Shown: positions 60,751-64,000 of the stretch, piece after piece
Numbering within the stretch: position 1 is the stretch's first letter
Layout of the letters: each line of letters starts with the position of its first letter
From: an uncultured Pelagibacteraceae bacterium
Lineage (GTDB): Bacteria; Pseudomonadota; Alphaproteobacteria; Pelagibacterales; Pelagibacteraceae
Length of the DNA: 64,000 nt
NCBI GenBank assembly: GCA_902619665.1
Contig: CACNFB010000002.1
Coordinates: forward strand, 91,113-155,112
Direction: 5' to 3'
Made by a program: the position numbers and the translations under genes
The notes under the pieces: model-generated
What the model was told of the DNA's origin: nothing
Seen by the model: the letters and a program-made list of their open reading frames with translations, nothing else
Database searches by the model: none

Positions 60751-61953
60751 CTATTTTACCCTACCATATACATCCTGATATCTAACAATATCTGTTTCTT
60801 TAAGGATTGAGCCTATTTGTGCTTCAATAATTTTTACCGGTTTTTTAAATGGATTTTCAATTCTATGAACAGCTCCTAATGGAATATAAATAGTTTCACC
60901 AGGTTTCTTTAAGAATTTACTTTTATTTAGAGTAATTCTTGGAATTCCATGAGTAACTACCCAATGTTCTGATCTATGAAAATGTTTTTGAAGACTTAAA
61001 ATGCCTTTAGGTTTAACAAATAATTCTTTAATTAAGAATTCTTTGCCTTTAAATAAGTTTGTGTAGCTGCCCCATGGTCTATGAAATACGTTTTTCTTTT
61101 TAAAGTATTTATTTTTAATCTTTCCATACATTTTGCAGATTTCTTTCCAGCTCCCTAGATCTGACCATGAAATATCAAGCTTGATCGCATTAATATTTTT
61201 AGTTTTTTCTAGTATTGCATAATCAAAAGATTTTGCTGTAGTTTTAGAAAACGATTGTTTATTTAAATAATACACATTGCTTTTATATTTAGCTTTTATT
61301 ACAGCTTTTTTACAGTTTCGAAAAATATTAGGCTGATATTTCTTAAAATTATTAATAATTGAGTCTTTTCTCAAAAAAAACATCCCAGAGTTCCAGTATC
61401 CTTTTTGTCTAATTATTTGTTTTGCTCTCGATGTTTTAGGTTTTTCAATAAATTTGGTGACTTTATTAATACTCTTTTTTTTCTTAGTAATGAAATATCC
61501 ATACTCACTAGATGGACTTGTTGGCTTTATGCCAAATATAAATATATTTTTTTCATCTAAATTTGACTTATTTTTATTAATAGCTGTAATTAATTTGTTA
61601 GGCTTTTCAATTAAATGATCTGCAGTAAAATACATTAATGGCTGATTATACGGTACATCTTTAATTAATGCTGATGCTAAAATTGCTGGAGCAGTATTTT
61701 TTTTTGCTGGTTCTAAAATAATTTTATATTTTGTAATTCTGCTTTTCTTTAAAGCTTTTTTTACATCCTTAATATACTTTGAATTAGTGCTTATAATTGG
61801 ATAATCAAAAACTTTACTTTTAACTCTTTCAAAAGTTTTATTAATTAAAGTCCAGCCTCCAAAATCTATGAATTGTTTTGCTTGATGATTAGATTTTTTG
61901 GGCCAAAGTCTAGTACCTGCCCCACCGCATAAAATAACCGGTCTAATTTTCAT
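60751..61953 (-). CDS. Mannose-1-phosphate guanylyltransferase with C-terminal cupin
   Basis: PVILCGGAGTRLWPKKSNHQAKQFI, FIEKPKTSRAK, FHRPWGSYTNL, LSLQKHFHRSEHWVVTHG. Confidence 0.92.
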   Translation of the reverse strand: MKIRPVILCGGAGTRLWPKKSNHQAKQFIDFGGWTLINKTFERVKSKVFDYPIISTNSKYIKDVKKALKKSRITKYKIILEPAKKNTAPAILASALIKDVPYNQPLMYFTADHLIEKPNKLITAINKNKSNLDEKNIFIFGIKPTSPSSEYGYFITKKKKSINKVTKFIEKPKTSRAKQIIRQKGYWNSGMFFLRKDSIINNFKKYQPNIFRNCKKAVIKAKYKSNVYYLNKQSFSKTTAKSFDYAILEKTKNINAIKLDISWSDLGSWKEICKMYGKIKNKYFKKKNVFHRPWGSYTNLFKGKEFLIKELFVKPKGILSLQKHFHRSEHWVVTHGIPRITLNKSKFLKKPGETIYIPLGAVHRIENPFKKPVKIIEAQIGSILKETDIVRYQDVYGRVK

Positions 61954-63668
61954 TAAATATCAGCGTATACTTTAACCTCGTTTTTACCACCAGGATGTGT
62001 TGGTGCTCCTAAATATGCTGGACCAACAGTTTGTGCATACTTCCAAAGAGTTCCATTACCAAAGTTAATCTTTTTAGGTCTCCATTTTTTACGTCTTTTT
62101 TGCAATTCTTTTTTAGACAATCTAACATTGATAGTTCCTTTTTTAGCATCAATGTCTATTACGTCTCCGTTTCTAAGTAATGCAATTGGTCCTCCAACAG
62201 ATGCTTCTGGACCAACGTGACCAATACAAAAACCCCTTGTTGCACCTGAAAATCTACCATCAGTAATAAGTGCTACCTTCTCCCCTTTTCCTTGGCCGTA
62301 AATTGCACCAGTTGTCTGTAACATTTCTCTCATACCAGGACCACCTTTTGGACCTTCGTATCTAATAATAATTATGTCTCCGTCTTTATATTTTTTATTC
62401 TTAACAGCTTTATAAGCAGACTCTTCAGTATCAAAACATCTTGCTCTTCCTGTAAATTGTAATTTTTTTAATCCTGCAACTTTCACAATTGCTCCTTCTG
62501 GTGCAAGATTTCCTTTTAAACCTACGACACCTCCATCATTAGAAAGTGGATTGTTATATTTTCTCATAACTTTTTGTTTTGGATTAAACTTGATATTTTT
62601 AAGATTTTGTCTCATAGTTTTTCCTGTAACAGTCATACAGTCACCATGGATATATCCACCGTCTAACAATGTTCTTAATAACATTGGTACACCACCTGCT
62701 AGCCACATATCTTTTGCAACATATCTTCCACCTGGTTTTAAATCTGCAAGATAAGGAGTTCTTTTAAAAATTTTAGCAACATCCATTAAATCAAATTTAA
62801 TTCCTATTTCATTTGCTATTGCTGGTAAATGTAATGCAGCATTTGTTGAGCCTCCAGTTGCTGCAACAATTGTTGCTGCATTTTCTAATGCTTTTCTTGT
62901 AACAATATCTCTTGGTCTAATATTTTTTGCTAATAAATTCATCACAGCTTTTCCACTTTGTAATGCAAATTTATCTCTTTGTTCGTAGGGTGCTGGGGTT
63001 CCAGCTGAATAAGGTAATGCTAATCCCATCGCCTCTGAGACACATGCCATAGTGTTTGCTGTAAATTGACCTCCACAAGCACCTGCACTTGGACAAGCTT
63101 TTAATTCTAATTTTCTTAAAGCATGTGCATTCATTTGTCCTGAAGAATATTTTCCTACACCTTCAAAAACATCTACTACAGTTACATCTTTACCGTTAAA
63201 TCTTCCAGGAAGTATAGAGCCTCCATAAATAAATACACTTGGTACATTTAATCTAACCATTGCCATCATCAAACCGGGTAAAGACTTATCACAACCTGCA
63301 ACACCAACTAGGGCATCGTAACAATGACCTCTTACAGTGAGCTCAGTTGAATCCGCAATTACATCTCTTGAAACTAATGAAGATTTCATTCCTTCATGTC
63401 CCATTGCAATACCATCAGTAACTGTGATTGTACAAAATTCTCTTGGTGTTCCTCCAGATGATTTAACACCTTTTTTAACTGATTGAGCTTGTCTCATTAA
63501 AGCAATGTTACAAGGTGCAGCTTCATTCCATGTTGAAACTACTCCTACAAAAGGTTTTGCAACATCTTTTTCTGTCAGTTTCATAGCATAATAAAAAGAT
63601 CTTTGAGGTGCCTTATCTGGACCTAGCGAAGTATGTCTACTTGGTAATTTTTTCTTATTAAATTTCAT
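61953..63668 (-). CDS. ilvD: Dihydroxy-acid dehydratase
   Basis: [77 protein letters not shown]. Confidence 0.97.
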   Translation of the reverse strand: MKFNKKKLPSRHTSLGPDKAPQRSFYYAMKLTEKDVAKPFVGVVSTWNEAAPCNIALMRQAQSVKKGVKSSGGTPREFCTITVTDGIAMGHEGMKSSLVSRDVIADSTELTVRGHCYDALVGVAGCDKSLPGLMMAMVRLNVPSVFIYGGSILPGRFNGKDVTVVDVFEGVGKYSSGQMNAHALRKLELKACPSAGACGGQFTANTMACVSEAMGLALPYSAGTPAPYEQRDKFALQSGKAVMNLLAKNIRPRDIVTRKALENAATIVAATGGSTNAALHLPAIANEIGIKFDLMDVAKIFKRTPYLADLKPGGRYVAKDMWLAGGVPMLLRTLLDGGYIHGDCMTVTGKTMRQNLKNIKFNPKQKVMRKYNNPLSNDGGVVGLKGNLAPEGAIVKVAGLKKLQFTGRARCFDTEESAYKAVKNKKYKDGDIIIIRYEGPKGGPGMREMLQTTGAIYGQGKGEKVALITDGRFSGATRGFCIGHVGPEASVGGPIALLRNGDVIDIDAKKGTINVRLSKKELQKRRKKWRPKKINFGNGTLWKYAQTVGPAYLGAPTHPGGKNEVKVYADI

Positions 63669-64000
63669 TACAAACCTTTAACTGTGATTGATATTTTATC
63701 AATATTTTTCTGTAATTCATTATAGTTATTTTTCTCTTGATCAACAATATTTTTTGGTGCCCTGTCGACAAAACTTTTGTTTGATAATCTTTTTGATATT
63801 ACATCTAATTCTGCCTCGTATTTGCTCTGTCTTTTAAGTAAATTCTCTTTAATTAATGATAGATCAACTGACTGGTCAAAGTAAATTTTAAATATATCAC
63901 CTGCAATTACAAGATTTGCAGATGGTTTGTTTTTTTCACTATCAAAGAAGTTATTAATTCTACCTAATCTTTTTAGTACAATTTCGTTTTTAATAATAAA
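63668..64000 (-). CDS. valS: Valyl-tRNA synthetase C-terminus, partial, runs off the right edge
   Basis: Manual translation ...[64 protein letters not shown], ValS C-terminal coiled-coil. Confidence 0.9.
   Translation of the reverse strand, partial: FIIKNEIVLKRLGRINNFFDSEKNKPSANLVIAGDIFKIYFDQSVDLSLIKENLLKRQSKYEAELDVISKRLSNKSFVDRAPKNIVDQEKNNYNELQKNIDKISITVKGL

Overview
This AT-rich (clearly under about 35% G+C by eye), very densely packed chromosomal segment looks like a streamlined marine alphaproteobacterium, probably a Pelagibacterales/SAR11-type genome. That lineage call is inferred from composition, gene size, tiny intergenic spaces and gene content; no search was run. The left two thirds is mostly housekeeping: recJ, glpX, metG-holB-tmk, recG, tgt, gyrA, ssb, uvrA, secDF-yajC, serS, tatABC, scpAB, nagZ, argS, dgt and four tRNAs (Glu, Pro, Ser, Lys). 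The right third is a nutrient-stress region. It holds a divergent znuA / znuCB-zur locus with tandem Zur-like palindromes, a small-membrane-protein/arsC/aquaporin/NUDIX cassette, polyphosphate genes (ppx, ppk1) with sixA, a phoR-(unknown secreted protein)-pstSCAB-phoU-phoB operon, and a lipid-remodelling set (GT4 glycosyltransferase, PlcP-like phosphoesterase, divergent diacylglycerol kinase-like gene). The most interesting observation is a family of 11-bp-phased Pho-box-like direct repeats found upstream of pstS, between plcP and the DAG-kinase gene, and more weakly upstream of phoR and the arsC cassette. This suggests one phosphate-starvation regulon covering uptake, membrane lipid replacement and arsenate defence. 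Other points worth checking are a 25-aa single-TM peptide ORF, a locally GC-rich element with mutually exclusive hairpins or a 22-codon ORF next to a Lys-rich small protein, an unknown secreted protein inside the pho operon, and a degenerate RlpA. No CRISPR array, transposon, prophage or rRNA was seen.
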